From contig NZ_JAADZV010000013.1 of assembly GCF_010645075.1 (NCBI RefSeq), positions 62,001-126,000 on the forward strand: DNA of 64,000 nt, written 5' to 3'. A program made the translations under genes and the position numbers. Numbering within the stretch: the first letter of the stretch is position 1; each line of letters opens with the position of its first letter. Below the pieces are notes generated by a model. It was not told the DNA's origin, searched no databases, and worked only from the letters and a program-made list of their open reading frames with translations. Below, piece by piece: positions 17,974-27,564 of this stretch. This stretch comes from Flavobacterium limi (lineage in GTDB: Bacteria > Bacteroidota > Bacteroidia > Flavobacteriales > Flavobacteriaceae).

Positions 17974-19041
17974 ATGGATAATAAAATGACAGCGGCATTA
18001 AAAACCGCAAAAGGCGATTTCTCCATTGCCGAAGTCCCTGTTCCAGAATTGCAAAAACCGGACTGGGTATTGGCACGTGTAAAAGTAGCCGGAATTTGCG
18101 GAACCGATCTTCGCCATTGGAAAAAACATGATCCGCATCTTGAATGCAAAATTATGGGACATGAACTAGCCGGCGAAGTCGTAAGTGTAGGTCCTGAAGT
18201 AAAAAATGTAAAACCGGGAGACAGGGTCGTTATAGAAACCGTTCTTGGAGACGATACCTGCGAATGGTGCAACATACAACAATATAATTTGTGTCCTGAT
18301 TTATATAAAGTAAGAATGCAAACTGTATCGCAGGCTTTTGCCCAATACGTAAGTGGTCCGGCTAAAAAATTCTATAAACTTCCTGATCACGTTAGTTATG
18401 AAGAAGCTGCACTTCTCGATACATTTTCTGTTGGACTCCATGCGCTGCAATTAAGTGGCCTTAAAATAAATGAGAAAGTAGCCATAATAGGAGCAGGTTC
18501 AATAGGATTGGGTCAGCTGCAATTGGCAAAGATAGCCGGTGCCGATGTAATTATTTTTGATATCGTTGATTCTTCACTCGGGCTGGCAAAGGAACTTGGT
18601 GCTGACATGGTGGTAAATACCAAAACAGATGAGGGCTATCAGAAACTGATGGAATTTACTAATGGCCGGGGTGCAGATATTACTTTTGAATGTGCGGGAG
18701 GAACTGCAATGCAAACAACGCTTCCTGAGGCTGTGTCTTTTACAAGAATTGGCGGTAAAGTTGTTATTGTTGGCGGATTTGATCCCGGTAAAACCATGAC
18801 CGAATTAGAGTGGCAACGCATTCAAATGGGCGAAATTAAACTAATTCCGAGCGCAAGTTATTCTTTTTGGGATATTTATCCTGAAATGAAGATTTGTCTG
18901 GACCTTCTTTCAAAAGGACAGTTAAATGCAAAAAAAATGATTACACATAGTTTTCCAATTGAGCAGATTAATGATGCTTTCATGGTCGCACGTGACAAGG
19001 AGCATTCTGAGGCCGTATTTGTAGCGCTTACTATAACATAG
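17974..19041 (+). CDS. Zinc-binding medium-chain dehydrogenase (sorbitol/threonine dehydrogenase-like)
   Basis: The 355-residue MDR protein has the catalytic-zinc elements GICGTDLRHWKKHDPHLECKIMGHELAGEVV, the nucleotide-binding VAIIGAGSIGLGQLQLAK and a following Asp (IIFDIVD) favouring NAD+. The structural-zinc lobe reads DDTCEWCNIQQYNLC. Against the standard C-x2-C-x2-C-x7-C, the first Cys is replaced by Asp, so structural zinc binding is doubtful or altered. It is probably cotranscribed with the preceding 732-residue protein and ends at a strong terminator. A polyol or sugar substrate is likely from the family, but the exact one cannot be told. Confidence 0.85.
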   Translation: MDNKMTAALKTAKGDFSIAEVPVPELQKPDWVLARVKVAGICGTDLRHWKKHDPHLECKIMGHELAGEVVSVGPEVKNVKPGDRVVIETVLGDDTCEWCNIQQYNLCPDLYKVRMQTVSQAFAQYVSGPAKKFYKLPDHVSYEEAALLDTFSVGLHALQLSGLKINEKVAIIGAGSIGLGQLQLAKIAGADVIIFDIVDSSLGLAKELGADMVVNTKTDEGYQKLMEFTNGRGADITFECAGGTAMQTTLPEAVSFTRIGGKVVIVGGFDPGKTMTELEWQRIQMGEIKLIPSASYSFWDIYPEMKICLDLLSKGQLNAKKMITHSFPIEQINDAFMVARDKEHSEAVFVALTIT

Positions 19042-19054
19042 ATATTCTTCATTA

Positions 19055-19092
19055 CTACAAAAAAAGCTGCCCTCATGAGGACAGCTTTTTTC
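19055..19092. terminator. Intrinsic terminator between convergent genes
   Basis: AAAAAAGCTG...CAGCTTTTTT with an inner CCTC/GAGG stem at about 19060-19090, T-run on the right and A-run on the left. It serves the dehydrogenase gene and possibly the small membrane protein gene on the other strand. Confidence 0.8.
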
Positions 19093-19124
19093 TTAGCTTA
19101 ATATTCTAATTCAGAGATTATTAA

Positions 19125-19373
19125 TTACGATTTATCTTCAGAATCATGCCCTGATTGCTTAACAAGCTTATTATAAATTCCCAATAATAAAAATGGAGCT
19201 GCCCACTGTCCTACAAACAATGCGTTATGACTCTTTCCAAGACATTTTAAAGTAAGCGATGTTCCCATAGCTGCTAGTGATGCATATAAAAATAGATCAG
19301 ATGGAATTTTTGAAGTTTGTTCTTCAAGGGCTTTTGCAGTTGCGCCTTCGGTGTTTTGATTTTCTAATAACAT
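19125..19373 (-). CDS. Small membrane protein, unknown function
   Basis: The 82-residue protein has a polar N-terminus (MLLENQNTEGATAKALEEQ), two probable membrane helices (DLFLYASLAAMGTSLTLKCL and ALFVGQWAAPFLLLGIY) and a charged tail. No named domain is recognised. It has an A/T-rich leader typical of this genome and its own strand context, being convergent with the dehydrogenase gene. It is small but has coding-like composition and a plausible topology, so I accept it as a gene. Confidence 0.6.
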   Translation of the reverse strand: MLLENQNTEGATAKALEEQTSKIPSDLFLYASLAAMGTSLTLKCLGKSHNALFVGQWAAPFLLLGIYNKLVKQSGHDSEDKS

Positions 19374-19600
19374 AATATATTTTTTTAATTATTAATAACT
19401 GGCAAAGTAGGTCATTCAATCAGGTACTGCTTATACTATTTACTATTTAAGTTACACCATTATAAGGATTTAATAAATTTATAAACCTAAAAATTCTACA
19501 ATGCAGAATGGGAATAAATAAAAACTATGTCAATTTACACCAGATATTGTTTCCGTAGATATATATCGCACTAACTATAATGGGGAATTGATCAGACTAT

Positions 19601-19750
19601 TTTGGACGCAATGTTGACAGAAAGCGCATTGTAATAACTGGCGGCACAACAGGAATCGGAAAAGCAACTGCTGAACTACTTTCGTCTATTGGTGCCCATG
19701 TGTTTATTTCTACCTCTTTACTTGAACCATTTCTATATACATTAAGCTGA
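19601..19750 (+). pseudogene. Fragment of a short-chain dehydrogenase/reductase gene
   Basis: In the frame of 19625 the sequence reads RKRIVITGGTTGIGKATAEL and continues LSSIGAHVFIST, the N-terminal nucleotide-binding beta-alpha-beta of SDR enzymes (TGxxxGIG). It then runs into unrelated sequence and a stop at 19748. There is no start codon in the right place (the ATG at 19611 is in another frame) and the remaining 200 or so residues are absent. It is a short relic. Confidence 0.7.
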
Positions 19751-19835
19751 TAATTCTACAATTAAAATCAATGCAGTTATAAATGGATTGTTTTTGCTTT
19801 TTCTAAATTTAAAATTCTGCAAAAACAAATACATT

Positions 19836-20576
19836 ATGAAAAGGCACTTAATACATATTGGCACTTCAGGATGGGCTTATAAACATTGGCGTGGCACATT
19901 TTATCCTGAAAATTTAAAAGTGAAAGATCATTTTTCATATTATCAAAAATTTTTTAACACGGTCGAAATCAATAATACATTTTATAGAATGCCTGCTGAC
20001 AAAACTTTACAAGATTGGGAGAGTCACGTTCAGGATGATTTTGTGTATGTTATAAAAGCAAATCGTTTTATTACGCACATGAAAAAATTACATGATCCCC
20101 AGAACAGTCTGCTTATATTTATGGAAAAGGTTAAGTTTTTAGAAAAAAAATTAGGTCCTATTCTATTTCAGCTTCCACCCACTCTCCACGTAGACATTAA
20201 GCTACTGGAAGATTTTCTAATTACACTTTCAACGAAAAATCGATATGTTTTTGAATTTCGAAGCCAAAGCTGGTATATGCCCGAAGTGTACCAGCTTTTA
20301 GAAAAATATAATTGCGCATTTTGCATTTATGAATTAGCCGGACATATTTCACCTATACAAATTACTGCTGATTTTGTATATGTACGATTACACGGTCCGA
20401 CTGCTGCTAAATATCAGGGCAGTTATTCTGATGAAGTTTTAAAAGAATGGGCTGATCAATGCCTGCAATGGTTAAAAACCAAAGATGTATTTGTGTTTTT
20501 TGACAACGACGAAAAAGGGTATGCGCCTTTTAATGCTTTGCAATTGAAAAAGCTAATGAACGGTAAAAGTTCATGA
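19836..20576 (+). CDS. DUF72 family protein (YecE-like TIM barrel)
   Basis: I start this at 19836 (MKRHLIHIGTSGWAYKHWRG), 16 codons inside the open frame, because IGTSGW is the usual beginning of DUF72. The 246-residue protein has the family's FYPENLKVKDHFSYYQKFFNTVEINNTFYRMP, FVYVIKANRFITHMKKL, LGPILFQLPP, YVFEFRSQSWY, YVRLHGP and VFVFFDNDEKGYAPFNAL. It is a complete TIM-barrel-like protein. No biochemical function is established for the family. It stands alone between an SDR relic and a non-coding stretch. Confidence 0.9.
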   Translation: MKRHLIHIGTSGWAYKHWRGTFYPENLKVKDHFSYYQKFFNTVEINNTFYRMPADKTLQDWESHVQDDFVYVIKANRFITHMKKLHDPQNSLLIFMEKVKFLEKKLGPILFQLPPTLHVDIKLLEDFLITLSTKNRYVFEFRSQSWYMPEVYQLLEKYNCAFCIYELAGHISPIQITADFVYVRLHGPTAAKYQGSYSDEVLKEWADQCLQWLKTKDVFVFFDNDEKGYAPFNALQLKKLMNGKSS

Positions 20577-20790
20577 AATTAAAAATAGAGATTATAAAAT
20601 TGTAAAGTTCATGGAAAAAAATAGTTGATAAATTTTAGCCTTTTACGCTATTCTAGCTCAATTAAGTTTGAGAGTCTTAACAAATCATTTTACTACATTT
20701 TAGTAGATTCACTTAGCTGTAGTATTAAACATATATTATTAGCAGTGCAATACGTTATATATTGTTGATCTTTATTTATAATTCAATACC

Positions 20791-20958
20791 ATGAATCAAT
20801 TATAGAAACTTCACAAACAACTTGATTCATTATTAGAAAATACAGGTTCAAAAGAAAGCCATGCAAGGGGTTTTCTAAACAAACTCGTTCAAAGCCCCGA
20901 AAATATATACGGCTTTGTAGTTTTAAAAGGAGTCATAATAGTTTTTCAAAATGTATAG
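20791..20958 (+). pseudogene. Short ORF with an internal stop, probable gene remnant
   Basis: The frame from the ATG at 20791 meets TAG after four codons. It then stays open for about 50 codons, encoding KLHKQLDSLLENTGSKESHA and then RGFLNKLVQSPENIYGFVVLKGV, and ends at 20956. The segment is coding-like, helical and well ordered. Its end overlaps the 3' end of the convergent molybdopterin oxidoreductase gene. Read-through or an alternative start after the TAG cannot be excluded, but no good start codon is present. The rest of 20577-20790 contains nothing I recognise. Confidence 0.4.
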
Positions 20959-23170
20959 GAAGGTCATTGATACGTTTTCCCGTAGCATGAAAAATAGCGT
21001 TAGCTACTGCTGCAGGAATGGCCGTCATCCCTATCTCACCTACTCCCTTTATTCCTAGTTCATTGATTACAGAATCTCGTTCTTCGGCAAAAATCACTTC
21101 CATTTGTGGAATATCGGCATGCACAGGTATATGATATTCTCCAAGGTTGGCATTCATATATTTTCCCAAATGCTGGTCTAATAATGTTTCTTCATGCAAT
21201 GCCTTGCTGATACCCCAGATCATTGATCCCAATATCTGACTTTTTGCTGTTTTGGGGTTGATAATTTTTCCGGCTGCAACTGCTGTGATTGCTCTTGTAA
21301 CAGAAATAGTTCCCAAGTCTTTGTCTATTTCTAACTCCACAAAAGAAGCACTATGAGTCGCTTTACTAAATTTTCTAATTTTAATTAAGTCCGGGCCACC
21401 CAGTTTAGTAACTTTTATTACTTTGTTTTTGTTTGCTCTTATAATTTCATTAAACGAAATAAACACATTCGGCTGGTTTATCTGATGCACCATACCATTT
21501 CTAAAAACAATCTCTTCTTCCGGGATTTCTTTAAAAGGCGAATCCGGAATATCTTTTATCTTTTTTATGATCTTTTTCTTTAATTCCTTAACAGCAACGA
21601 CAATCGCCGCTCCTGTAGAGGCCGTGATGGCAGATCCGCCCTGAAACATGGAAAAAGGCTTTTTGCTGTCTCCATAATAAAATGACACCTCATCTAAAGA
21701 AAGTCCCATTTCGTCTGCTGCTATCTGGGTCATAACGGTTAACGTACCTGTCCCAATGTCTGTTGTCGCATTATGTATTTCCAGTTTTCCTTCTTTGGTT
21801 AATATAGCCTCCGCTCTTGCCGGAAACTGATAAGCATCCCATATTCCGGTTGCCATTCCCCAGCCTACCAGCTTGTTTCCTCTTATGGTACTAGCGGGTT
21901 TCGGATTTCTTAGATTCCATCCAAATTTTTCTGCTCCTTTTTCATAACACTGCCTTAATTCCTTACTGGTAAAAGGTTTTTGTGTTGAGGGATCTATATC
22001 GGAGTAATTTCTTAAACGAAACTCAAGCGGATCAATATTTAATTTATAAGCCAGTTCATCCATAATACATTCGATAGCGTGCATTCCCGAGACACCACCC
22101 GGAGCGCGCATATCAATTGGCGTGGCGAGATCGAGCGGCGCCAGTTTATATTCAAATAATGTATTAGCCGCCGGATATAGTTTATGACTCCACGGAACCA
22201 ATATCTCATTATAATCTTCATATTTGGATGTTTCTCCAACAGCACTGTGGTTCATTGCTGTAATTTTTCCCTCGGTATTGGCTCCAAACCGAAGCGACTG
22301 AACAACCTGCGGACGATGTCCGAAGGAAAACATCTGTTTTCTTTCTAATACAACCCTCACATTTCTTTTGAGTTCCAATGCCGCCAGAACGCAAAGAAAC
22401 AATTGGTACTGAGGTCGTAAACCAGAACCAAAGGCACCACCCACATAGGGCGCCAGCACCCGTACATTTTTATATTTTAAGCCAAAAACATTGGCTACAT
22501 ACAATTGGTTATTGATTGTCCCTTGCGTTTTATCGTATATGGTCAACTTCCCTTCCCCTTCATAGACTGTTGTAGTTGCATATAATTCCATTGGATTATG
22601 ATGTTCAGTAGCATGAAGGAAATCACCAGAAGCTTGGAATGGAGCGTTTTTGTATGCTTTTTCAAAATCACCTTTTGGCTTTGGCGGCGGTGGCTTGAGA
22701 GGAGTCGACATTCCTTTTTTTGGATTACGTGCCTTTTCAAGATTCTGGGTTAATAATGTATCAAAAGGTTCTTCTTCAAAAACAAATTTAAGTAAGGTCG
22801 ATGCGTAACGTGCGGTTTCAAAATCTTCTGCCACTATTAGTGCAATCGGCTGTCCATTGTACCTTATTTTATTATCGCTCAGCGGCTTGAAAACAGTTCC
22901 CGGTGGTGCGTCCATGTCGGCATATTGCAAGTCAAACCACGCAAGACCTGGGCGGTTTTCATGAGTAAATACCTTAACTACACCTGCGAGTTCCAGCACT
23001 GCAGATACATCTACACTCAATATCTTTCCTTTTGTTATGGTACTGTTTACCACGTAACCATAAAGCAAATCCGGGGCAGCATATTCTGCTGCATATTTGG
23101 CATTTCCTGTCACTTTTTCAAAACCTTCAAGCCTGCTTACAGGTTTTCCAACTAAGAGTTTATTTTCCAT
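20933..23170 (-). CDS. Xanthine-dehydrogenase-family molybdopterin-binding subunit (PaoC-like)
   Basis: The 745-residue large subunit binds molybdenum cofactor and oxidises the substrate. It opens with GKPVSRLEGFEKVTGNAKYAAEY and contains the cofactor-contact segments VGGAFGSGLRPQYQLF and FQGGSAITASTGAAI. Near the end GIKGVGEIGMTAIPAA carries the catalytic base Glu of the GVGE motif. Length fits the aldehyde oxidoreductase (PaoC/YagR) branch, not fused xanthine dehydrogenases. With the two upstream genes it forms a three-subunit enzyme, order FeS-FAD-Mo, separated by 18 bases from the FAD gene. The substrate is probably an aromatic or other aldehyde, inferred from the family. No XdhC/PaoD-type maturation gene is adjacent. 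Confidence 0.92.
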   Translation of the reverse strand: MENKLLVGKPVSRLEGFEKVTGNAKYAAEYAAPDLLYGYVVNSTITKGKILSVDVSAVLELAGVVKVFTHENRPGLAWFDLQYADMDAPPGTVFKPLSDNKIRYNGQPIALIVAEDFETARYASTLLKFVFEEEPFDTLLTQNLEKARNPKKGMSTPLKPPPPKPKGDFEKAYKNAPFQASGDFLHATEHHNPMELYATTTVYEGEGKLTIYDKTQGTINNQLYVANVFGLKYKNVRVLAPYVGGAFGSGLRPQYQLFLCVLAALELKRNVRVVLERKQMFSFGHRPQVVQSLRFGANTEGKITAMNHSAVGETSKYEDYNEILVPWSHKLYPAANTLFEYKLAPLDLATPIDMRAPGGVSGMHAIECIMDELAYKLNIDPLEFRLRNYSDIDPSTQKPFTSKELRQCYEKGAEKFGWNLRNPKPASTIRGNKLVGWGMATGIWDAYQFPARAEAILTKEGKLEIHNATTDIGTGTLTVMTQIAADEMGLSLDEVSFYYGDSKKPFSMFQGGSAITASTGAAIVVAVKELKKKIIKKIKDIPDSPFKEIPEEEIVFRNGMVHQINQPNVFISFNEIIRANKNKVIKVTKLGGPDLIKIRKFSKATHSASFVELEIDKDLGTISVTRAITAVAAGKIINPKTAKSQILGSMIWGISKALHEETLLDQHLGKYMNANLGEYHIPVHADIPQMEVIFAEERDSVINELGIKGVGEIGMTAIPAAVANAIFHATGKRINDLPIHFEKLL

Positions 23171-23188
23171 TTCGTGATCTTTAATAAG

Positions 23189-24208
23189 TTAAAGTGACGG
23201 ACCAGCTCCCGGTCTCTGTGTTTCAGGATTGAGTGCCATCATACAGGCGCGTACAATTGCACGACGGGCAAGTGGAATCTTAAAATCGTTCTCTCCTCTG
23301 CCTTGCGCCCCAAAAAGAACATTTTCTGCCGCTATTAAGAAGTTATCTGCTGTGGCTGTTTTTCCTTTAAGAAATTCTTCGGCTTCTGTATTACGCCATG
23401 GTTTATGCGCGACACCGCCTAAGGCTATTCTGGCTTTTTTAATTTCATTTCCATCCATTTCAAAAGCTGCTGCGACGGAAACCAATGCAAAAGCATAAGA
23501 ATGCCGGTCACGAAGTTTGAGATAGGTATAGTGTTTATACAAATGATTCGACGGAAGATCAATTGAAGTAATCATTTCATCTTGCTGCAAGGTATTATCG
23601 AGGTGAGGCATATCGCCCGGAAGACGATGAAATTCTGCAAAAGGAATACTTCTGCTTCCGTTTGGTCCCATAACATTAACAACGGCCTCCAAAGCAGCCA
23701 ATGCCACACACATGTCTGAAGGAAAAACAGCAATGCAGTGCTCACTATTACCTAATATAGCATGCATGCGATTACGGCCATTTAAAGCCGGACATCCCGA
23801 TCCGGGTACACGCTTGTTACAGGGAACATCGGGGTCATAAAAATAATAGCAGCGGGTGCGCTGTAAAAGATTGCCTCCATCAGTAGCCATATTCCGAATC
23901 TGCGCCGAAGCACCAGCTAAAATTGCTTTAGATAATAGGGGATATTTTTTTTCAATTACAGGATGATAGGCAGTAGCAGCATTTTTGACAAGGGCGCCTA
24001 ATCTTACACCTCCGTCTTCGAGTTCCTGAATTGTCCTTAGTTCATCAATTCCATTGATATCGACAAGCAACTCTGGGTTTGTTATATTATATTTCCAAAG
24101 ATCAATTATGTTTGTTCCTCCTGCTATAAAGGCAGCGTTTTCATTTGAATTGACTGCTTCTAACGCTGTAGTGACGGTAATCTCTTTTTTATATTGAAAA
24201 TTATTCAT
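23189..24208 (-). CDS. FAD-binding subunit of molybdenum aldehyde oxidoreductase (PaoB-like)
   Basis: The 339-residue protein has the CO-dehydrogenase/XDH FAD domain (AAFIAGGTNIIDLWKYNI, ATDGGNLLQRTRC). It also carries the extra cysteine loop of PaoB-type subunits: RCYYFYDPDVPCNKRVPGSGC and SEHCIAVFPSD. Four cysteines positioned this way bind an additional [4Fe-4S] cluster in the E. coli enzyme, so one is expected here. It passes electrons between the FeS subunit and an acceptor. The start overlaps the end of the FeS-subunit gene by eight bases, showing translational coupling. Confidence 0.92.
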   Translation of the reverse strand: MNNFQYKKEITVTTALEAVNSNENAAFIAGGTNIIDLWKYNITNPELLVDINGIDELRTIQELEDGGVRLGALVKNAATAYHPVIEKKYPLLSKAILAGASAQIRNMATDGGNLLQRTRCYYFYDPDVPCNKRVPGSGCPALNGRNRMHAILGNSEHCIAVFPSDMCVALAALEAVVNVMGPNGSRSIPFAEFHRLPGDMPHLDNTLQQDEMITSIDLPSNHLYKHYTYLKLRDRHSYAFALVSVAAAFEMDGNEIKKARIALGGVAHKPWRNTEAEEFLKGKTATADNFLIAAENVLFGAQGRGENDFKIPLARRAIVRACMMALNPETQRPGAGPSL

Positions 24209-24659
24209 GATCTCCTCCTTTCTTTACTTCCATAATCGCATCGATTATTCCTGCATTTGCACCGCAACGGCAAAGGTTACCGCTCATGAGCTCTTTTACT
24301 TCTTCCCGGGTTTGTGCTTTACCTTCCGTAAGCATTCCCAAAGCACTGCATATCTGGCCCGGCGTACAATATCCACATTGGAAGGCATCATGTTCAATAA
24401 AAGCTTTTTGAAGCGGATGAAGTTCAGAACCATTTGCTACACCTTCTATCGTTGTGATTTCGCTGCCGTTTTTCATAACCGCAAGCGAAAGACAGCTCAG
24501 AATTCGTTGTCCATCGCAAATGACAGTACAGGCACCGCACTGTCCATGATCACAGCCTTTTTTTGTCCCTGTGAGCTTGAGTCTGTCGCGCAATGCATCG
24601 AGTAAAGAAACCCAAGGCAATATTTCTAATTCATAATCTTTACGATTGACGGTGAGCAT
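24201..24659 (-). CDS. [2Fe-2S] subunit of molybdenum aldehyde oxidoreductase (PaoA-like)
   Basis: The protein has two [2Fe-2S] domains. The plant-type ferredoxin site is GCDHGQCGACTV with a later ILSC, and the helical domain has CGYCTPGQ and NLCRCGA. I choose 24659 (MLTVNRKDYELEILPW) as the start because the family begins its ferredoxin domain here and a GGAG lies four bases upstream. The frame is open to 24731 with alternative Met codons. That 24-residue extension shows no convincing Tat or Sec signal, so a cytoplasmic enzyme is likely, unlike periplasmic PaoABC. It is the first gene of the three-gene operon. Confidence 0.88.
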   Translation of the reverse strand: MLTVNRKDYELEILPWVSLLDALRDRLKLTGTKKGCDHGQCGACTVICDGQRILSCLSLAVMKNGSEITTIEGVANGSELHPLQKAFIEHDAFQCGYCTPGQICSALGMLTEGKAQTREEVKELMSGNLCRCGANAGIIDAIMEVKKGGDHE

Positions 24660-24899
24660 AATGCTCCATAACGGGCTTGATCTCATAATCACTTGAATTT
24701 CAATACTGACAAGATTTGTGCAGCCAAACAAATCTCTGCAAGTAATACTAAATTGATTTACATTTTTTAAGCCAGATCCTTACATAATTATTACAGAAAT
24801 GCTAACACTTGTTGAGTAGTAGCCGAAGAATATTAACTATTCGTTTTTATGAAGCTTAATATTAAGACAGGATTTCTTTTTTAAAATAATTAAAAAAAA

Positions 24900-26312
24900 T
24901 TACATATATCCGCGCCCATCAGAGTAGCTGAGCCTTCGGAAAGTTATACTTGAAAAAATCGTGACTATTGCCAGGACAATAAAAGTATAATGAAATGACT
25001 GCGTTATACTGAATCCCATAGCTTGAGATCCAAAAAACGACAAAATCAAACTGGCCGCAGATACTCCAAAACTAATAGACAATTGCTGCATAATGACCAA
25101 CATAGTATTGCCGCCACTTTTAGTATTTTCATCAAGATCTACTAAGGTGATGGTGTTCATAGCCGACATCTGGATTGAAGTGAAAAAACCGTAGAAAACC
25201 ATCAGTATGATGTAATATACTAAAGGTGTATCTCTTTCTACAAAGCCTAATATAATTAAAACAATTCCCAATAACACCGTATTGCTGATTAATACATTTC
25301 GATATCCTAACGCTTTAATAATACGAACCATAAAAGGTTTAATGGCAACATTAGCAAGTGCTGAAGGAAGCAATAACAATCCGGAAACAGAGGCAGAATA
25401 TCCAAACCCTGTTTGGAGCATGAGTGGCAGTAATAATGGTAATCCTCCAATTCCTAATCGGGTAATCAGGCTTCCTGTCAATCCTACTCTAAGTGTCTTA
25501 ATGTTCAAAAGTCTTAAATCAATAATTGGTTTTTCAGTTTTTTTATAATGATAGTAATATAACGCCGCCAATGCATTAAAAACAAATAAACCGCCAAGAA
25601 TAATGAACCAATTGCTCAGACCACTGCTTACCAGCTCTAACATCATGGTAATTACAATCAAGGCAAAACTAAAATAAACCAGCCCTCGAAAATCAAATTT
25701 CCCAACGGCTTTTTTAAAATTCGGCATGATTCTTTTAGCCATAGAAATACCAATAATTCCAATAGGAACATTAACCAAAAAAATCCAGTGCCAAGAAAGA
25801 TTATCCGATAAAAATCCTCCCAAACTTGGTCCTACGACCATACCGAGCAGACCAAAAATCGTGATAAAATTCATTGTTTTTAAAAGCCTGCTTTTTGGAT
25901 ATTGATATAATATTGCGAGTCTTGCAATCGGTACCATCATTGATGCTCCAATTGCCTGCAAAACTCGTGACAGGTTAAAGGTTAAAAGATTGATTGAAAG
26001 CGCACAGCATAAAGATCCTGCTACAAATAAGGCAACAGCAATCATAAACATGGTACGGGTGCCGAACTTATCGGCAAGCCAGCCAGATAGCGGAATGAAT
26101 AGTGCAAGTGTCAGCGCATAAGTTACGATAACAGAATGCATTTGTGTTGGAGAATATTCCATGTCTTTCGCAATAGAAGGCAGTGAAGTATTGAGTATAG
26201 TACCATCAAGCGACTGAATGAACATTGCCACCGCAGTTACCCACGGCAGTAAATGGACCGCAGTACGCTTTTTCTTTTTTTTAATCTCTTTCTCTTCTTC
26301 TTTAGTAAACAT
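24900..26312 (-). CDS. MFS drug-resistance transporter, DHA2 (EmrB/QacA) type
   Basis: The 470-residue protein has about 14 membrane helices. It carries the DHA2 family signature SLDGTILNTSLPSIAKDM in helix 1, the loop motif GWLADKFGTRTMF, and VVGPSLGGFLSDNLSWHWIFLVNVPIG, which is nearly invariant in EmrB-like proton antiporters. The N-terminus is Lys/Glu-rich and cytoplasmic. No EmrA-like adaptor or regulator is adjacent. It is probably a multidrug or stress-metabolite exporter. It lies downstream of the catalase operon with a 115-base gap on the same strand and may have its own promoter. Confidence 0.88.
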   Translation of the reverse strand: MFTKEEEKEIKKKKKRTAVHLLPWVTAVAMFIQSLDGTILNTSLPSIAKDMEYSPTQMHSVIVTYALTLALFIPLSGWLADKFGTRTMFMIAVALFVAGSLCCALSINLLTFNLSRVLQAIGASMMVPIARLAILYQYPKSRLLKTMNFITIFGLLGMVVGPSLGGFLSDNLSWHWIFLVNVPIGIIGISMAKRIMPNFKKAVGKFDFRGLVYFSFALIVITMMLELVSSGLSNWFIILGGLFVFNALAALYYYHYKKTEKPIIDLRLLNIKTLRVGLTGSLITRLGIGGLPLLLPLMLQTGFGYSASVSGLLLLPSALANVAIKPFMVRIIKALGYRNVLISNTVLLGIVLIILGFVERDTPLVYYIILMVFYGFFTSIQMSAMNTITLVDLDENTKSGGNTMLVIMQQLSISFGVSAASLILSFFGSQAMGFSITQSFHYTFIVLAIVTIFSSITFRRLSYSDGRGYM

Positions 26313-26427
26313 TTACTGCATATATGGTAATTAATACTAATTATCAATAGTTTAATGTATTGAATTGAACATTGTCAATTTTAAATATATAGGGTTATTA
26401 ATTTAATGAGTTGAAAATCAATACACA

Positions 26428-27540
26428 CTATTTAATCCGGTAGCTCTTCAATACTTTTTGGTTCGACCCTGGTTGAGCATTCATATGATGTCTGAACTTA
26501 CTAGATGTTTCATATGCCAGTTTTCGAACACGCATGATGTTTCCTAAAGGACGGTGCTCGGGCAGGCAATGAAAAGGATTAAAACTCAAAACATCATCTG
26601 CATACACCCGTCTTTCGGGACTGAAGGTCTGCTGAGGCTGAAAACTGATTCTTGCAACAGGCTGGTAAGGACTTTTATCTTCAGGCCATTGTACAGATCC
26701 GTCTTCAACAGGCATAATTTCAAGATCGGTGCAAAGCTGTGCGCCCATTTCATATTCCGCGATTCCGGTTTGAAAGAAATCCGAAATAATTCTGGTCAGA
26801 AAAGCATTTTCATCTTCTTCTATTATTTCATTATCAATCTTTTTTCCTGACAGCGCTTTTACATTTTCAGACAACGGTTTGACATTTATCTTGGCTACGT
26901 AATCTCCAAAACGCAATGCTGCCATACTGAAATAAGTGTCTCCCAGAACATGCGGGCCTGGTGCGCTCAATTCATTGGTGTCGTCTGCCAGACCTACTGC
27001 TGCCAGAACGTTCTGTACCTCTACAGCAGCCTTTTGCGCCACTTTCTGAAATAATTCACCTCTATTTGCCTGACTTTCCAACCCTTCCTGCATTTTAAGA
27101 TATTCCTTAATAATTCCCGTTGGTATGATTGGGTAATTAACCAGCAGAAAATCCTGCGTAAGGGCATCAGATAGTTCCGGAAGCAGTTTTTCTCCTTCAA
27201 CACCAATAATTTTTATAGCCATACCTCTAAAGGCAGACATTTTATCTGGTACTATAGATCCCTGAGCTGTAGAAAAGCGGACAATTATCGGATACTTTTT
27301 AGGAATACTGAATAATCCCTGCGTAATATGAACTGGAAGATTTTCATATACCTGGAGTTCACCTTTTAATATCGCGTGACTTTTAGAATGGGCATCTCTG
27401 ATCGCATGTCTGTATTTTTCATACATAAGGCGGTTTACCCTTGCCATTGAATCTACAATTTTCTGACTGATTTCCTGTTCGTCAGGCTGTATTGTTTCTA
27501 TAGTATTATTATAAAGGAGGTAGGAATTAAAATCAGTCAT
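26428..27540 (-). CDS. Catalase-family heme protein (catalase-related, not canonical KatE)
   Basis: This 370-residue protein belongs to the catalase-like superfamily: RDAHSKSHAILKGELQVYENLPVHITQGLFS carries the distal-side His region. It continues with YPIIVRFSTAQG, SAFRGMAIKIIGVEGEKLL and TQDFLLVNYPII, the order seen in catalase-family proteins that lack the long canonical N-terminus. Near the C-terminus VRKLAYETSSKFRHHMN could hold the proximal Tyr. Members are variously reported as catalase, peroxidase or other heme enzymes, so peroxide decomposition is the default guess. It starts 24 bases after the SMP-30 gene and probably shares its operon with two sugar-lactone-type proteins. Confidence 0.8.
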   Translation of the reverse strand: MTDFNSYLLYNNTIETIQPDEQEISQKIVDSMARVNRLMYEKYRHAIRDAHSKSHAILKGELQVYENLPVHITQGLFSIPKKYPIIVRFSTAQGSIVPDKMSAFRGMAIKIIGVEGEKLLPELSDALTQDFLLVNYPIIPTGIIKEYLKMQEGLESQANRGELFQKVAQKAAVEVQNVLAAVGLADDTNELSAPGPHVLGDTYFSMAALRFGDYVAKINVKPLSENVKALSGKKIDNEIIEEDENAFLTRIISDFFQTGIAEYEMGAQLCTDLEIMPVEDGSVQWPEDKSPYQPVARISFQPQQTFSPERRVYADDVLSFNPFHCLPEHRPLGNIMRVRKLAYETSSKFRHHMNAQPGSNQKVLKSYRIK

Positions 27541-27564
27541 GTTATACTTATTCGTTTATAAAAT

